64,000 nt of DNA from an uncultured Oscillospiraceae bacterium. Lineage in GTDB: Bacteria > Bacillota > Clostridia > Oscillospirales > Oscillospiraceae. The stretch covers positions 1 through 64,000 of the forward strand of contig CAJUNA010000005.1 of assembly GCA_910587645.1 (NCBI GenBank), in the 5' to 3' direction. Below, one piece after another: positions 51,307 through 59,891 of the stretch (positions are counted from its first letter, which is position 1; the number at the start of each line of letters is the position of its first letter). The notes under the pieces are model-generated. The model did not search any database. It saw only the letters and a program-made list of their open reading frames with translations, and was not told the DNA's origin. Both the position numbers and the translations under genes were made by a program.

Positions 51307-51567
51307 TATAATAGGATAGGGAGGGAGCGCAAAAAATTTTCCTATAGGTTGCACGCCAGCGTGCAACTTCCCCCCGTTTGCAGCCTAAGGATGTAGCGAG
51401 CGTCACCTACCGGAACTTCGCGCGTTCGAACAAAAACGCTCAACAGGAGTAGCTTGCCTGGAAAAATCCCCCGCGCCGGTTGCAAACGGAGGCACCTTGA
51501 CAAATCCATAACAAGTACCGAAAAACAACCGGCCCCGCAGGGGCCGCAGCTTCCGCGCCCCAGGCGC
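51307..51567 (+). ncRNA. Candidate structured RNA or long leader upstream of obgE
   Basis: A TATAAT box (51307-51312; poor -35) starts a 270-bp non-coding stretch with many pairings. These are GTTGCACGC/GCGTGCAAC (51348-51356 with 51359-51367); CCGTTTGCA (51374-51382) with TGCAAACGG (51481-51489), a long-range helix; GCGTT/AACGC (about 51423-51439); GGCCCC/GGGGCC (51531-51536 with 51540-51545); and CGCGCC/GGCGCG (51554-51559 with 51563-51568). The last hairpin ends right before the obgE ribosome-binding site. There is no ORF with a start signal. I do not recognise the RNA family. Confidence 0.5.
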
Positions 51568-51583
51568 GAAAGGAGGGATTGCA

Positions 51584-52864
51584 ATGGCAACCACATTTAT
51601 TGACAAGGCAAGAATTTCTGTAAAAGCAGGCAACGGCGGCAACGGCTCGGTGTCATTCCACCGGGAGAAATACGTTGCGGCTGGAGGCCCTGACGGCGGC
51701 GATGGCGGCGCGGGCGGCCACATCATCCTCCAAGTGGACGACAACCTCTCCACGCTGATGGATTTCCGCTACAAGCGCAAATATGTAGCGGACAACGGCG
51801 CGGACGGCCAAGGAAAGCGCAAAAGCGGCCGGGACGGCAAATCCCTAATCATCCGTGTCCCCCGGGGCACGCTGGTCCGCGACCTGGAGACCAACGAGAT
51901 CATCCAGGACATGTCCGGCGATGAGCCGTTTATCCTCTGCCGGGGCGGCAAAGGCGGCTGGGGCAACGCCCATTTCGCCACCCCCACCCGCCAGGCACCC
52001 CGTTTTGCCAAAAGCGGCCTGCCCGGCGAGGGCTTTGAGGTGGTCCTGGAGTTAAAGCTTTTGGCAGACGTAGGATTAGTAGGCTTCCCCAACGTAGGCA
52101 AATCCACACTCCTGAGCGTAGTCAGCCGCGCCAATCCCAAGATTGCCAATTACCATTTCACCACCCTTTACCCCAACCTCGGCGTGGTCTATGTAGACAG
52201 CGGCGCAAGCTTTGTAATGGCCGACATCCCCGGTATTATCGAGGGCGCAAGCGAAGGTGCGGGCCTGGGCCACGAATTTCTGCGCCACATTGACCGCTGC
52301 CGCCTGCTGGTTCATGTGGTGGACGTCTCCGGCAGCGAGGGCCGCGACCCGGTTGCCGACTTTGACGCCATCAACCAGGAGCTGGCCCAGTACAGCCCGG
52401 AGCTGGCCAAACGCCCCCAAATCGTTGCCGCCAACAAAACGGACATCATGGAGGACGACAGCCTCTTGAGCGCCCTGCGGGCGCATGTAGAAGCCCTGGG
52501 CTGGCCCTTATACACCATTTCCGCCGCCGCCCACCAGGGCACCCGGGAACTGGTTTTCGCGGTTGCCAACCGTTTGCGGGAGCTGCCGCCGGTGGCGGTC
52601 TATTTGCCTGAGTTCGTCAAGCGTCCGCCCAAGGTAGACATGAGCCAGCCATTGGAGATCACGGTAGAGGACGGTGTCTATCTGGTAGAAGGCCCCTGGC
52701 TCCAGCGTTTGATGTCGAACACGAACTTTGGCGACTACGAGAGCCGCAACTGGTTTGACAAGATGCTGCGGGAAAGCGGCCTGTTTGACCGCCTGGAAGC
52801 CATGGGTATTCAGGACGGCGACTTAGTCAGCCTATACAACCTGGAATTTGAGTACCAGCACTAG
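51584..52864 (+). CDS. obgE: GTPase Obg (CgtA)
   Basis: The 426-residue protein has the Gly-rich Obg fold (FIDKARISVKAGNGGNGSVSFHREKY, PDGGDGGAGG), the G domain (GFPNVGKSTLL, DIPGII, NKTD) and the OCT C-terminal domain (about 350-426). It acts in 50S assembly and stress signalling. AAAGGAGGG lies 7 bp before the ATG. It is separated from the rplU operon by a terminator and a structured region. Confidence 0.97.
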   Translation: MATTFIDKARISVKAGNGGNGSVSFHREKYVAAGGPDGGDGGAGGHIILQVDDNLSTLMDFRYKRKYVADNGADGQGKRKSGRDGKSLIIRVPRGTLVRDLETNEIIQDMSGDEPFILCRGGKGGWGNAHFATPTRQAPRFAKSGLPGEGFEVVLELKLLADVGLVGFPNVGKSTLLSVVSRANPKIANYHFTTLYPNLGVVYVDSGASFVMADIPGIIEGASEGAGLGHEFLRHIDRCRLLVHVVDVSGSEGRDPVADFDAINQELAQYSPELAKRPQIVAANKTDIMEDDSLLSALRAHVEALGWPLYTISAAAHQGTRELVFAVANRLRELPPVAVYLPEFVKRPPKVDMSQPLEITVEDGVYLVEGPWLQRLMSNTNFGDYESRNWFDKMLRESGLFDRLEAMGIQDGDLVSLYNLEFEYQH

Positions 52865-52872
52865 CCCATTGC

Positions 52873-52906
52873 AAAAAGCAGGCGGCGTCCATAAGACGCC
52901 GCCTGC
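52873..52906 (-). terminator. Terminator of the purine permease gene
   Basis: A 12-bp stem GCAGGCGGCGTC (52878-52889) with 52895-52906. On the minus strand TTTTTGC follows. Confidence 0.82.
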
Positions 52907-52942
52907 TGCACTATGCTCTGGCTCAGCCGGCGGGGATTTGCA

Positions 52943-54274
52943 TTAAATGCTGGTCAGGACATACTTCAGGATGAACAGCACGGAGATGATATACACCAGC
53001 ACGGGCACATCCTTCGCCTTGCCGCGGGCCAGCTTGATGATGCTGTAGCTGATGAACCCAAAGCCGATACCATCAGAGATGGAATAGGCAAAGGGCATCA
53101 TGGCAATGGTCAGGAATGCCGGGCAGGCTTCCTCGAAATCGCCCCAGTTGACCTCAGTCGCGCCGCGGATCATCAGAACGCCCACAATAATCAGCGCGGG
53201 CGCGGTGGCGGCAGAAGGAATAATCCCCGCCACAGGAGCCAGCAGGCAGGCCAGCAGGAACAGAACGCCGACAACGATAGAGCTGAGGCCAGTACGGGCG
53301 CCCTCGGAGATACCGGTGGAGGACTCCACGAAAGTGGTAACAGTGGAAGTACCCAGGCAAGCGCCGCAGCAGGTAGCGATGGCATCGGCAATCAGGGCCC
53401 GGTCGCCGCCGGGGAGGTTGCCGTTCTTATCGGTCATGCCCGCGTTCTTGGCGGTGCCGATGAGGGTTCCCACGGTATCGAAGCAGTCCACCAGGGCGAA
53501 GCTGATAACGGCGGTAACCAGGGGCAGGATGCCCTTCGCCATGACGCCGGGGATGTCCAGCTTGAAAGCTACCTCGCCGAAGTCCTTGAAGACGCTCATG
53601 GTGATGGCATCGGGCAGATGGGTCTGACCCATGGGGAAGCCAATGATGGTGGTAATGATGATGCCAATGACGATAGCGCCCTTCACCTTATAGGCCATCA
53701 GGATGGCGGTGATAAGCAGGCCGATGATGGTCAGGATGCCGGCGGTGTTGGCAACCATGTTGCCGGCGCCATCGTCCACCAGGAACTGCAAGGCGGGCAC
53801 ACCGGCGCCGAAGCCTACCAGCTTCACGTTCAGCAGGCCGATGAAGGCGATAAACAGGCCGATACCGGCGGAAATGGCGCTCTTAAGGAAAGCAGGGATG
53901 GAAGAAATGATCTTGCTGCGCAGGGGGCTGACGGCAATCACCAGGAACAGGATACCGCTCAGCAGCACGATGGCCAAGGCCTCCTGCCAGGTGTACCCCA
54001 TACCGAAGCACACGGTGAAGGTAAAGAAAGCATTCAGGCCCATGCCTGGAGCCTGTGCGAAGGGCGCGTTAGCCAGCAGGGCCGTCAGCAGGCAGCCGAT
54101 GGCCGCGCTGATGCAGGTGGCCAGCATGACGCCGTTGGAGTTCATGCCGGTTTGCGAGAGCAGGCCGGGGTTGACGAAGATAATGTAGGCCATGGCGAAA
54201 AACGTGGTTACGCCGCCTACGATCTCCGCGCGGACACTGCTGCCCCGTTCAGAGATCTTAAAGAATTTGTCCAT
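52943..54274 (-). CDS. AzgA/PbuG-type purine permease (NCS2 family)
   Basis: The 443-residue membrane protein has the AzgA/PbuG signature: VRAEIVGGVTTFFAMAYIIFVNP, NAPFAQAPGMGLNAFF, SFALVDCFDTVGTLIGTA, CCGACLGTSTVTTFVESSTGISEGARTGL. It imports hypoxanthine, guanine or adenine by proton symport. GAGGAGGAG precedes the ATG at 54274. I looked for a purine riboswitch upstream and found none. Confidence 0.92.
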   Translation of the reverse strand: MDKFFKISERGSSVRAEIVGGVTTFFAMAYIIFVNPGLLSQTGMNSNGVMLATCISAAIGCLLTALLANAPFAQAPGMGLNAFFTFTVCFGMGYTWQEALAIVLLSGILFLVIAVSPLRSKIISSIPAFLKSAISAGIGLFIAFIGLLNVKLVGFGAGVPALQFLVDDGAGNMVANTAGILTIIGLLITAILMAYKVKGAIVIGIIITTIIGFPMGQTHLPDAITMSVFKDFGEVAFKLDIPGVMAKGILPLVTAVISFALVDCFDTVGTLIGTAKNAGMTDKNGNLPGGDRALIADAIATCCGACLGTSTVTTFVESSTGISEGARTGLSSIVVGVLFLLACLLAPVAGIIPSAATAPALIIVGVLMIRGATEVNWGDFEEACPAFLTIAMMPFAYSISDGIGFGFISYSIIKLARGKAKDVPVLVYIISVLFILKYVLTSI

Positions 54275-54543
54275 AGTTCTCCTCCTCTTTCGTAAGACCC
54301 TGCCCAAATCAGGGCGCGGGATTGCGTCCTCTTGCAGGGTTGTTTTTATATTTTACACGATTTTCACAAAAAAGAAAAGTATAACGTTGGTGTTTTTGGA
54401 AAATTTGTTTAGTTTGCCAAAAATGCCCGTCATTTTGCTGGAAAATTCTGGTGGACAGACAAAAGCAAATTTTGCTTCTCAAAAGGGGAAAAATGTGGTA
54501 AATTGATATCCGAATGAGTTTTTAGAAAGTGAGGATGATATCT

Positions 54544-55422
54544 ATGGAAACTCCCGCAGACGCCTCCGCCCTGCTGGAGGATGTTATGAATACCGCCCCC
54601 TCCTCCGCCATAAAGGGCTGGATGCAGGCAGGATGGGGCGGTTTGACGGTAGGGCGCATCCTGTCCGCCGCTGTGCTGCTGCTGGCCTGCCTGGCGGCGT
54701 CCCGGCTGCTGCTGGGGATCGTCCGGAAGCTGGCAGACAGGAGCGGTATGGACGGGCGGATGAAGCGGTACCTTCTCCAAGGCGTGAAAGCCCTGCTGTA
54801 TCTGCTGACGGCCCTGATCGTGGCGGGGAGCCTGGACGTGGACGTAACCAGCCTGATCGCCGTGGTCAGCGTACTGGGGCTGGCGGTGTCCCTGGCCGTC
54901 CAGGATGTGCTGAGCAATATTGCGGGCGGCATGGTGCTGCTGTTCTCCAAGCCCTTTACCCTGGGGGATTACATCTCCACCGGCGAGGGCGATGGGGAAG
55001 TAGCGGAAATCAGCCTGACCCACACCAAGCTGGACACGCCCGCCGGACAGCGCGTGATGCTGCCCAACAGCAAGCTGGTGGCGGGGCAGATCGTCAACTA
55101 CACCGTCCGGGGCGTGCGCCGGGCGGACCACGCCGTCTGCGCGTCCTATGACGATAAGCCGGAGGACGTCAGGGCCGCCTGCCTGAAGGCCTTATCCAGA
55201 ACCCCCGGTATCCTGGGGGATCCCGCCCCCCAGGTAGTGCTCACCGCCTACGGGGAGAGTTCCATCGAGTACCATGTCCGGTTCTGGGCCAAGGCGGAAG
55301 AGTACTGGGACGCCCATTTCCAATCCCTGGAGGAGATTTACCGTGCCTTCGCCGAGGATGGGGTGACTATGACGTATAACCATTTGAATGTGCACATTGT
55401 GGAAGGGGAGAAAAATGCCTGA
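54544..55422 (+). CDS. mscS: Small-conductance mechanosensitive channel MscS
   Basis: The 292-residue protein has three helices (about 32-55, 70-95 and 100-135). TM3 carries the pore (GLAVSLAVQDVLSNIAGGMVLLFSKPFTLGDYI), and the beta/alpha cytoplasmic cage follows (MLPNSKLVAGQIVNYT). It releases solutes on hypo-osmotic shock. The ATG at 54544 has GTGAGGATG upstream; the extra ATG five codons earlier overlaps it. The next gene begins within its last codons. Confidence 0.92.
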   Translation: METPADASALLEDVMNTAPSSAIKGWMQAGWGGLTVGRILSAAVLLLACLAASRLLLGIVRKLADRSGMDGRMKRYLLQGVKALLYLLTALIVAGSLDVDVTSLIAVVSVLGLAVSLAVQDVLSNIAGGMVLLFSKPFTLGDYISTGEGDGEVAEISLTHTKLDTPAGQRVMLPNSKLVAGQIVNYTVRGVRRADHAVCASYDDKPEDVRAACLKALSRTPGILGDPAPQVVLTAYGESSIEYHVRFWAKAEEYWDAHFQSLEEIYRAFAEDGVTMTYNHLNVHIVEGEKNA

Positions 55423-56053
55423 AACCGCGCATCATATCCTAACATACCTCCAGCAGGAGTACCAGCCGTTGTCGGTGATCGCCTATGGCTCCTACGCCGA
55501 TGGTTCCCACAACGCGGACAGCGATTTTGACGCCCTGGTCATCACGGAAAGCCATGAGGTATTTCACGACGTCTCGTTTGTGGAGGGCATACAACTGGAT
55601 GTATTCGTCTATCCGGCGCCATTTTTTGCGGGGGATTTCGATTGCGGTGATTTCGTCCAGATATCCGACGGGAAAATCCTCATAGACAGGGATGGAACAG
55701 GGGCCGCGCTGCAAAACCGCGTCTTGTCCTACCTCCAGAAGCTTCCGCAGAAATCGGAAGAAGAGGTCCGCGGCGAAATTGAATGGTGCCGGAAAATGCT
55801 CCTGCGGGCCAAGCGGGGGGACGCGGAAGGGTTTTTCCGCTGGCACTGGCTGCTGACCGACAGCCTGGAAATTTTCTGCGGCGCGGCGGGACATCCCTAC
55901 CGGGGGCCGAAGAAGGCGCTGCGGTGGCTGGCGGGCTATGACCCGGAGGGCTTTGCCCGCTATCAGGCCGCGCTGTCCGGGTTCCGCCGGGAAGACCTGG
56001 AAGCCTGGGTTTCTTATTTAGAACAAACGGGATCACAACAACAGCCCCATTAA
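55415..56053 (+). CDS. Nucleotidyltransferase-domain protein
   Basis: The 212-residue protein has the polymerase-beta-type NTase motif AYGSYADGSHNADSDFDALV (GSx11DxD) and a later Asp (IQLDVFVYP), then a helical C-terminal part (WLLTDSLEIFCGAAGHPY). Such proteins resemble aminoglycoside nucleotidyltransferases or MNT-type toxin-antitoxin proteins. No HEPN partner gene is present, though the C-terminal helices may be an equivalent. It overlaps the mscS end by 8 bp and has GGAAGGGGAG upstream. Confidence 0.8.
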   Translation: MPETAHHILTYLQQEYQPLSVIAYGSYADGSHNADSDFDALVITESHEVFHDVSFVEGIQLDVFVYPAPFFAGDFDCGDFVQISDGKILIDRDGTGAALQNRVLSYLQKLPQKSEEEVRGEIEWCRKMLLRAKRGDAEGFFRWHWLLTDSLEIFCGAAGHPYRGPKKALRWLAGYDPEGFARYQAALSGFRREDLEAWVSYLEQTGSQQQPH

Positions 56054-56075
56054 AACGAAAGAGAGCAAAACCTTT

Positions 56076-57479
56076 ATGCTGCAATTTACACCGATCTCCC
56101 TGGAGCATGAGACACTCCTGCGGAAATACTACAGCCAATGTACCTACGGCCTGTGCGAATACTCCCTGGGGGTCAAGCTTATGTGGCGGGATCACTGGCG
56201 GCCCGAATTTGCCGAGAGCCACGGCTGCCTGGTCATCCTCAACCACAGCGCACACTATGGCGCGATGTTCGATTTCCCCATCCCCCTGCCGGGGGAAGGA
56301 GACGTGGACGCCGCCCTGGACGATATCGATGCATGGTGCGTGGAAAACGGCGTGCCCCCTTCCTTCGGCGTGACGCCGGAAAGCGAGCGGGAACGGCTGA
56401 TGAAGCGTTATCCCTATACTACCGTGGACAGCGACCGGGCCTGGCAGGACTACTTTTACCACGCCGGGGATTTGTCCACCTTCGCCGGACGGCGGTACTC
56501 CGGCCAAAGGAACCATATCAATAAATTCCATAAGCTCTATCCCGATGCCGTTTACCGGGATCTGACTACGGACGACCGGGAAAAGGTGGAGGATTTCTGG
56601 CGGGAGTTTCACCTGGTATTCAACAAAGAGGACGCCGAGGCGAAGCGGGAAGTCTGCTATGCCAGAAAGCTTATGGAGCTGGTGGGGCATAGCTGGGTCA
56701 AGGCCGGGTGCGTGGAGCTGGACGGCAAGCTGCTGGCCATCTCCCTGGCGGAGGCCTGCGGGGACACGCTGGTGTGCCATATCGAAAAGGGCCTGCCCCA
56801 GTATGAGGGGGTATATCCCTTTATGGTCCAGTCTTTCGCCGCGGCTCACAGTGAAGGATTGACCTGGATCAACCGGGAGGACGATGCCGGTGACAAGGGG
56901 CTTCGCACCAGCAAGCTGCAATACCTTCCCGCCTTCCTGGGCGCAAAGATCCGGGTGCTGGCCAGAAATGAGCTGGGCGCCCTGGAGACAGTCCCTATGC
57001 TGAAAACCGAACGGCTGACGCTGGACGCGCTGCGGGAGGAGGACAAGGTCCCCTACAACCGTCTCTGCCTGGATGATGCGCGGAACCGCTGGTGGGGGTA
57101 TGATTACCGGGACGACCTGGACGGGGAATGGACGGAGGATTACTTCTTACATGTGGCCCGGACGGATTTTCAGAACAAGCTGGCGGTCAATTTTGCCATC
57201 CGGCTGGGGGAAACCTTTATTGGGGAAGCGGTGCTCTACCGGTTCGACTACAAGGGCGGCGCGGAGCTGGGGTGCCGGATCCTGCCGGAATTTGCCGGGA
57301 ACGGCTACGGGACGGAAGCTTTCCGCCGCGCGGCGGATTGGAGCTTATACGGCCTGGGGCTGTACCGCTTGGCAGCTAAGTGCTTTCATGAAAACGATGC
57401 GTCCCGGAACATGCTGAACCGCTGTATGCGCCCCGCCGGGGAAGATGGGACGTTTTTGTATTTTGAGAAAAAGGTTTGA
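56076..57479 (+). CDS. DUF2156 (LPG-synthase-like) domain fused to a GNAT acetyltransferase
   Basis: The first about 310 of 467 residues match DUF2156 (CEYSLGVKLMWRD, YSGQRNHINKFHKLYPDA, GHSWVKAGCVELDGKLLAISLAEACGDTLVCHIEK, WINREDDAGDKGLRTSKLQYLPAFLGAKIRV), a double GNAT-like fold related to lysyl-phosphatidylglycerol synthases. The last about 155 form a RimJ/RimL-type GNAT domain (LKTERLTLDAL; ELGCRILPEFAGNGYGTEAF; RLAAKCFHENDASRNML). Aminoacyl- or acetyl-transfer is likely; the substrate is unknown. It follows the NTase gene by 22 bp. Confidence 0.85.
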   Translation: MLQFTPISLEHETLLRKYYSQCTYGLCEYSLGVKLMWRDHWRPEFAESHGCLVILNHSAHYGAMFDFPIPLPGEGDVDAALDDIDAWCVENGVPPSFGVTPESERERLMKRYPYTTVDSDRAWQDYFYHAGDLSTFAGRRYSGQRNHINKFHKLYPDAVYRDLTTDDREKVEDFWREFHLVFNKEDAEAKREVCYARKLMELVGHSWVKAGCVELDGKLLAISLAEACGDTLVCHIEKGLPQYEGVYPFMVQSFAAAHSEGLTWINREDDAGDKGLRTSKLQYLPAFLGAKIRVLARNELGALETVPMLKTERLTLDALREEDKVPYNRLCLDDARNRWWGYDYRDDLDGEWTEDYFLHVARTDFQNKLAVNFAIRLGETFIGEAVLYRFDYKGGAELGCRILPEFAGNGYGTEAFRRAADWSLYGLGLYRLAAKCFHENDASRNMLNRCMRPAGEDGTFLYFEKKV

Positions 57480-57747
57480 CCCTAATTCAATCGTCACTCG
57501 ATGGATGCTCGTCAAGCAGATGTGAGAGCGTTCGCTGTTGAGTGAATACAAAATCCCGCCGCCGCTGGGCAAAGCCCAGCAGGCGGCGGGGGCCGAACAT
57601 CTAATTAGGGCCAACCTTATGCACTATAGTACAAAACAGGAGGGCAAGCGGCTTTCAAGGACTGGAAACGATGGCAGGATACATAGCAGGAGCGGCCCTA
57701 TCTATTACGATAGGGCCGCTCTCTTCATGTGTTGATACAGTCCAGAT
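57480..57747. other. Non-coding stretch with two GC-rich hairpins
   Basis: Hairpin 1: CCCGCCGCC (57555-57563) with 57582-57590 plus an inner CTGGGC/GCCCAG stem. Hairpin 2: 57691-57702 with 57709-57720 (loop TATTAC), followed by CTCTTC. Hairpin 2 may end the mscS-NTase-DUF2156 transcript; hairpin 1 has ATTTTG on its minus-strand side. No convincing gene is seen. Confidence 0.55.
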
Positions 57748-57800
57748 AAAGGATAAATCCGAACCCGTCCCCGATGGGAACCAGTTCGGATTCATCCTTT
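57748..57800 (-). terminator. Terminator of tRNA-Val
   Basis: AAAGGAT...AATCCGAAC pairs with GTTCGGATT...ATCCTTT (57748-57764 with 57784-57800). The minus strand then reads TTTATC. It starts only 3 bp after the tRNA CCA end. Confidence 0.75.
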
Positions 57801-57802
57801 GA

Positions 57803-57879
57803 TGGTGGACGCTAACGGACTTGAACCGCTGACCCCCTGCACGTCAAGCAGGTGCTCTAGCCAGCTGAGCTAAGCGTCC
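57803..57879 (-). tRNA. tRNA-Val (anticodon GAC)
   Basis: A 77-nt tRNA including an encoded CCA. Acceptor stem GGACGCT pairs with AGCGTCC. The D arm has AGCTCAGCTGG, the anticodon stem-loop is CCTGC-TTGACGT-GCAGG (anticodon GAC), and the T arm has GGTTCAAGTCC. It stands alone with its own promoter and terminator. Confidence 0.96.
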
Positions 57880-57896
57880 ATACACATCGCTTTATA

Positions 57897-57925
57897 TTTT
57901 TACCATATCCAGCCGGACTTGTCAA
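57897..57925 (-). promoter_or_regulatory. Promoter of tRNA-Val
   Basis: TTGACA (57920-57925, minus strand), 17 bp, TAAAAA (57897-57902), about 18 bp upstream of the mature 5' end. Confidence 0.65.
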
Positions 57926-58014
57926 GCCTTTTTTATAAAAATCCCCGCAAATTTTGCGTATGCCATTCGAATCACAACGTCAATCCAGTTTGTGGCCTTA
58001 CTCTTCCATGCGCT

Positions 58015-58227
58015 TCATGCTAAATCGAAAGGCATTTCCCCATTAAATTGGGGTGTCCGTGGATTTGTAAGATTAGTTGTGAGGTTGATTGTTTCAATAT
58101 GAAAACGCAATTTCCCGTCTTGTCCCCACTCATCTTTGTTGTTGGTAATATGGACAAGTACATTGTTTCCATTCAGATCAGCTTCATCACGGGTAATTTT
58201 TGTCCTTCCCCCAATTATTGAACGCAT
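58015..58227 (-). pseudogene. Possible fragment of a low-GC gene
   Basis: A 70-codon open frame (starts MRSIIGGRTKITRDEADL, later NNVLVHITNNKDEWGQDG) reads like natural protein and is clearly AT-richer than its neighbours. There is no ribosome-binding site, and nothing protein-like precedes it. It could be the tail of a foreign gene left after a deletion. It could also be a chance frame. Confidence 0.3.
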
Positions 58228-58249
58228 CACATTGCAGCATAAGAAATCC

Positions 58250-58278
58250 TTGAAAAAGCGTCTAAAGAAGGGTATGAT
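58250..58278 (+). promoter_or_regulatory. Promoter of the two-component system
   Basis: TTGAAA (58250-58255), 17 bp, TATGAT (58273-58278), about 30 bp upstream of the response-regulator start. Confidence 0.75.
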
Positions 58279-58306
58279 AGACCTAACACTTGATAGGAGG
58301 GCCGCG

Positions 58307-58987
58307 ATGAAGCACATATTGCTGCTGGAGGATGACGCCGCCTTGGGACAAGGCATCCGGTTTGCCCTGGAAAACGATGGCATTCAAGTGGAACTGTGTA
58401 CTGCGTTGTCCCAAGCGCAAAGCATCCTGCCCAGCAAAGGCTTTGATCTGCTCATCCTGGATGTCAACCTGCCGGACGGGAGCGGGCTTGATTTGCTGCG
58501 GGATGTGCGGCACTGCCATTCCAGCGTCCCCGTCATCCTGCTCACGGCGAACGATTTGGAAACCGACATCGTTGTAGGCCTTGAATCCGGAGCGGATGAC
58601 TATATCACCAAACCCTTCTCTTTGGCTGTACTGCGGGCCAGGGTCAAGGCCCAACTGCGGCGCGGTACTCCAGTGCAGGCGGCCACAACAGAGTTAGAGG
58701 GGTTCTCCTTTGATTTTGAGTGGATGGCGTTCCGCAAAAACGGCCAGCCCATCGAACTAAGTAAAACGGAACAGCGGCTGCTGCGGATACTGGTGGAAAA
58801 CCGGGGGCGCATCCTGTCCCGTGATGCGCTGCTGGAGCGGGTGTGGCCGGGCGGCGCGGAGTACGTGGAGGAGAACGCCCTGTCGGTCACCGTCAAGCGC
58901 CTGCGGGACAAGCTGGAGGATACCCCCTCCAAGCCCCGCTTTCTGAAAACGGTCTATGGCATCGGCTACACCTGGGCGGTGAATTGA
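58307..58987 (+). CDS. OmpR/PhoB-family response regulator
   Basis: The 226-residue protein has a full receiver (EDD at 8-10, phosphoacceptor Asp52 in LLILDVNLPDGSG, Thr80, Lys102 in YITKPF) and a winged-helix domain (LSKTEQRLLRILVENRGRILSRDALLERVW; VKRLRDKLEDTPSKPRFLKTVYGIGYTW). It should be phosphorylated by the kinase encoded 1 bp downstream and switch on the ABC transporter genes that follow. AGGAGG lies 8 bp before the ATG. Confidence 0.95.
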   Translation: MKHILLLEDDAALGQGIRFALENDGIQVELCTALSQAQSILPSKGFDLLILDVNLPDGSGLDLLRDVRHCHSSVPVILLTANDLETDIVVGLESGADDYITKPFSLAVLRARVKAQLRRGTPVQAATTELEGFSFDFEWMAFRKNGQPIELSKTEQRLLRILVENRGRILSRDALLERVWPGGAEYVEENALSVTVKRLRDKLEDTPSKPRFLKTVYGIGYTWAVN

Positions 58988-58988
58988 T

Positions 58989-59891
58989 ATGACATGGTTC
59001 ACTGCTGTCATCGCCATTTTCGCGGCGGTCTCGTTAGCGGCGGCGGTCTGGAACCGCTTTCACGCCAAGCGCGTCATGAAAAATCTGAACCGTATGCTGG
59101 ACGCGGCCATGGCGGGGGCTTTTCTGGAGCAGGACTTCGATGAAAGCCTGCTCTCCGCCGTTGAGTCCCGGTTTGCCCACTATCTGGCCGCCAACGCCGT
59201 CTCCGCCCAGAAGCTCCAGGAGGAAAAGGGCAAAATCAAAACCCTGATTGCCGACATCTCCCACCAGACGAAGACCCCTGTAGCCAATATTCTGCTGTAT
59301 ATCCAGCTTCTATCGGAACAGGAGCTTTCCCCGGAGGGCCGGGACTGCGCTGCGGCTTTGGAGGGCCAGGTGGAAAAGCTGCGCTCCCTGGTGGATGCAC
59401 TGGTGAAGGCCTCCCGGCTGGAGACGGGCATTCTGGCCCTGCACCCCAAGACGGGGCCGCTGGCGCCCATGCTGGAAGACGCAGTTGCTCAGTTTATCCC
59501 CAAGGCGGCGGAGAAGGGGATTGCCCTGACGCTGGCATCCACAGACGTCCAGGCGGCCTTTGACCCCAAGTGGACAGCGGAGGCCGTGTGCAACCTGTTG
59601 GACAACGCGGTAAAATACACGCCCGCCGGCGGGACGGTCACGGTTGAGGTTATCCCCTACCAGATGTTCTGCCGCGTCAACGTGACGGACAGCGGCCCCG
59701 GCATCCCGGAGGCGGAGCGGGCCAAGGTATTCCAGCGGTTCTACCGCTCCCCCGCCGCCTACGAGACCGAGGGTGTGGGAATCGGCCTGTATCTGGCCCG
59801 CCAGATCGCGGAGGGGCAGGGTGGGTATATCAAGGTGTCCTCCCAGCCGGGGCGGGGGAGCTGCTTCTCCCTCTATCTGCCCCGGAGTTGA
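58989..59891 (+). CDS. Sensor histidine kinase, small single-helix type
   Basis: The 300-residue kinase has one N-terminal helix (TAVIAIFAAVSLAAAVW) and no outer sensor domain. The H-box is LIADISHQTKTPVANIL (His92), with N-box NLLDNAVKYTP, G1 VTDSGPGIPE and G2 GVGIGLYLARQIAEGQGG. With almost no sensor of its own, it may be driven by the transporter, as in Bce-type peptide-sensing modules; that is inference. The stop of the regulator overlaps its start region. Confidence 0.93.
   Translation: MTWFTAVIAIFAAVSLAAAVWNRFHAKRVMKNLNRMLDAAMAGAFLEQDFDESLLSAVESRFAHYLAANAVSAQKLQEEKGKIKTLIADISHQTKTPVANILLYIQLLSEQELSPEGRDCAAALEGQVEKLRSLVDALVKASRLETGILALHPKTGPLAPMLEDAVAQFIPKAAEKGIALTLASTDVQAAFDPKWTAEAVCNLLDNAVKYTPAGGTVTVEVIPYQMFCRVNVTDSGPGIPEAERAKVFQRFYRSPAAYETEGVGIGLYLARQIAEGQGGYIKVSSQPGRGSCFSLYLPRS

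Noticed and set aside
51494..51499. TTGACA as a promoter for obgE
   Set aside because: No acceptable -10 box follows at 16-18 bp.
54275..54543. Purine riboswitch expected before the AzgA/PbuG-type permease
   Set aside because: The typical conserved loop sequences and three-way junction are absent. The region is simply AT-rich.
55415..56053. MNT/HEPN toxin-antitoxin pair
   Set aside because: Only the nucleotidyltransferase motif is visible. There is no adjacent HEPN gene with an RxxxxH motif.
57671..57802. Possible 43-codon ORF starting MAGYIAGAALS
   Set aside because: It runs across two hairpins and into the tRNA terminator, and its AGGAGG site is too far upstream (about 25 bp).
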